Assembly (NCBI GenBank): GCA_015067385.1
Contig: SVMP01000130.1
Span: forward strand, 1 to 5,920
Direction of reading: 5' to 3'
Source: Oscillospiraceae bacterium
GTDB taxonomy: Bacteria; Bacillota; Clostridia; Oscillospirales; UBA644
Length of the DNA stretch: 5,920 bases
Part shown: positions 4,117-5,920 of the stretch, piece after piece
How positions within the stretch are numbered: position 1 is the stretch's first letter
Layout of the letters: every line of letters starts with the position of its first letter
Notes under the pieces: model-generated
The model's database searches: none
What the model was told of the DNA's origin: nothing
The model's input: the letters and a program-made list of their open reading frames with translations, nothing else
Position numbers and translations under genes: made by a program

Positions 4117-5920
4117 TTATTCAACTTCAACGCGAAGCTTGGAATCATCCGCAAAAACAGAGATCTTTTTGGGTATCATATCACTTTCACACATTACGGA
4201 AACAACTTTATCTTCAATTTCCTTCTGCACGACCCTACGAACATTTCTTGCGCCGTATTCCGAAGAATAACTCATATCAGCAAGAACGGAAAGTACCTCT
4301 TTTTCATACGAAAATTCAATTTCACGTTCAACCAGACCTGCTCTGAGTTCTTCAAGTCTGATCTTCACAATATCCTCGAACAGATCTTTTTCAAGAGGAT
4401 TAAAGGTAATTATTTCATCAACTCTGTTAAGAAATTCGGGACGTAAAAATTCGCGAAGAGCTTTTTTTGTTTTTTCAGCGGAAACGGTGGCAACTGATTT
4501 GTTAAAACCGACTTCTCCGCCTCTGACATTTGAACCGGCATTTGTTGTCATAACAATAAGAGCATGTTCAAAGCTTACTTTTCTGCCATGAGAATCGGTA
4601 AGAATACCGTCATCAAGGATTTGAAGAAGGATATTAAGAACATCGGGATGCGCTTTTTCTATCTCATCAAAAAGAATAACGGAATACGGTTTCCGTCTGA
4701 TCTTTTCGGTAAGCTGACCTGCCTCATCGTAACCGACATAACCCGGAGGAGATCCGATTATACGGGAAACGGCATGTTTCTCCATAAATTCACTCATATC
4801 AAGACGGATAAGAGTTTCGGGAGAATCAAAAAGTTCAGCCGAAAGAACTTTTACAAGTTCTGTTTTACCAACACCCGTGGGACCCGAGAAAATAAATGAT
4901 ACGGGACGTTTTCTCGGAACAAGACTTATTCTTCCGCGTTTTACAGCATTAGCAACCGCTTCAACAGCTACGTCCTGACCGACAATATGCTTTTTCAATT
5001 CGCTTTCAAGGTTACGAAGTTTTGCATATTCACCCTCTTTGATCTTTGATGCGGGGATACCGGTCCAAAGTTCAATAACAGCGGCAAGATCATCAAATGT
5101 TACAGTACAAGCCGTGACCTTAGATGAAAGTTCATCATAAGAAGCTTTTAATCTGAGCTCTTCGGAGCGTGCTTCCGCAATTTTCTGATAATCGCTTTCA
5201 TCTTTTTCTTCTTTTGCTTCAAGAGCTTCGGCTTCTTCTTTTACTGTTTTGAGACGTTCACCGAGTTTGAAAAATTCATCGTAAAGAGGATTTTTCAATA
5301 CTGCATTTGAACACGCTTCATCAATAAGGTCGATTGCTTTATCGGGAAGGAATCTGTCGTTAACATAACGTTCGGACATCTCGACAGCTCTTTCCGCAAT
5401 AAGCATGGGAACACTTATATTATGGAATTTTTCATAGTATGTTTTGATACCGCGAAGCATCTCAACTGTTTCTTCAACAGATGGCTCATTGACCATGACA
5501 GGCTGAAAACGTCTTTCCAATGCGGCATCTTTTTCGATATACTTGCGATATTCATTGAGCGTTGTAGCACCGATAACCTGAATCTCGCCTCTTGAAAGAG
5601 CAGGTTTAAGCATATTTGCAGCGTTCATAGAACCTTCTGCATCACCTGTTCCGACAAGAGTATGAACCTCATCGATAACAAGAATAATATTACCTATAGC
5701 CTTAACTTCCTCGATAAGACCTTTTACACGGCTTTCAAACTGTCCACGGAACTGGGTTCCTGCGACAAGTCCGGTTAGATCAAGCAGATAAAGCTGCTTA
5801 TCCGCCAATCTGGGCGGGGCGGAGCCGTCTGCCAGCTGCTGCGCGATGCCCTCTACGATAGCGGTTTTGCCGACACCCGGCTCGCCGATAAGGCAGGGAT
5901 TATTCTTCTGGCGGCGGTTG
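4117..5920 (-). CDS. clpC: ClpC-type AAA+ unfoldase of the Clp protease (5' partial)
   Basis: The minus-strand frame is open from the window edge to TAA at 4117, giving 600 codons. The N-terminal domain and true start lie outside. Numbering from the edge: first Walker A GEPGVGKT (12-19), pore loop AGTQFRG (53-59), Walker B VIDEVHT (81-87), ALERRF arginines (133-138). A short charged helical middle domain (about 215-270) is the ClpC kind rather than the long ClpB kind. The second ATPase domain has GPTGVGKT (346-353), pore loop GYVGY (393-397), Walker B VILFDE (414-419), sensor TTNAG (458-462), arginine finger in FLNRVDE (about 499) and sensor-2 GARNVRR. The tripeptide VGF (about 470) matches the loop that docks ClpP, so it should thread substrates into ClpP, usually with adaptors such as MecA. 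All ATPase residues look intact. It is probably co-transcribed with the next gene. The 112 bases nearest the edge are unusually GC-rich. Confidence 0.95.
   Translation of the reverse strand, partial: NRRQKNNPCLIGEPGVGKTAIVEGIAQQLADGSAPPRLADKQLYLLDLTGLVAGTQFRGQFESRVKGLIEEVKAIGNIILVIDEVHTLVGTGDAEGSMNAANMLKPALSRGEIQVIGATTLNEYRKYIEKDAALERRFQPVMVNEPSVEETVEMLRGIKTYYEKFHNISVPMLIAERAVEMSERYVNDRFLPDKAIDLIDEACSNAVLKNPLYDEFFKLGERLKTVKEEAEALEAKEEKDESDYQKIAEARSEELRLKASYDELSSKVTACTVTFDDLAAVIELWTGIPASKIKEGEYAKLRNLESELKKHIVGQDVAVEAVANAVKRGRISLVPRKRPVSFIFSGPTGVGKTELVKVLSAELFDSPETLIRLDMSEFMEKHAVSRIIGSPPGYVGYDEAGQLTEKIRRKPYSVILFDEIEKAHPDVLNILLQILDDGILTDSHGRKVSFEHALIVMTTNAGSNVRGGEVGFNKSVATVSAEKTKKALREFLRPEFLNRVDEIITFNPLEKDLFEDIVKIRLEELRAGLVEREIEFSYEKEVLSVLADMSYSSEYGARNVRRVVQKEIEDKVVSVMCESDMIPKKISVFADDSKLRVEVE

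Noticed and set aside
4564..4899. 111-codon plus frame
   Set aside because: Antisense to the second ATPase domain of clpC, where all conserved motifs are on the minus strand.
1..5920. Insertion sequence, CRISPR array, attachment site or phage genes
   Set aside because: No transposase or integrase motifs, no regularly spaced repeats and no tRNA 3'-end duplication were seen.

Overview
The window looks like chromosomal DNA of an uncultured low-GC anaerobic Firmicute of the Clostridia type (gut Oscillospiraceae or Eubacteriales would fit). The evidence is an AT-rich background with consensus sigma-A promoters, strong AAAGGA-type ribosome sites, a ClpC-type unfoldase, a DUF4830-type membrane-anchored protein and a thioredoxin-reductase-like flavoprotein without the usual NADPH motif. 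The taxon is inference. No mobile element, CRISPR array or phage gene was seen.

Layout. Positions 1-1803 (minus) hold a 3'-truncated secreted lipoprotein: lipobox, Big_2 Ig-like domain, then a right-handed beta-helix region, probably a cell-surface polysaccharide-active protein. It has a very good proximal promoter (1868-1896), a possible distal one (1960-1987) and a leader hairpin. Upstream lies tRNA-Arg(ACG) on the minus strand (2099-2175, CCA encoded), with its own promoter (2224-2252) and two tandem intrinsic terminators (2066-2091 and 2000-2033). A plus-strand gene for a DUF4830-like membrane-anchored protein follows (2367-2924).

The interval 2925-3186 is the most interesting part. It has no convincing ordinary gene, but carries a perfect TTGACA-17-TATAAT promoter on the minus strand (3099-3127), about 170 nt with several hairpins, and an intrinsic terminator (2923-2970). 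This is a free-standing structured small RNA candidate, ending tail to tail with the DUF4830-like gene. A 39-codon ORF runs through it and stops at the terminator; whether it is translated is open.

From 3187 to the right edge, two minus-strand genes form a probable operon. A 5'-truncated clpC-like AAA+ unfoldase gene (4117-5920) is followed after 72 nt by a thioredoxin-reductase-like flavoprotein gene (3187-4044), which ends in a strong intrinsic terminator. The pair suggests protein quality control coupled to thiol redox balance (inference). The last 112 bases of the window, inside clpC, are far more GC-rich than the rest of the gene.
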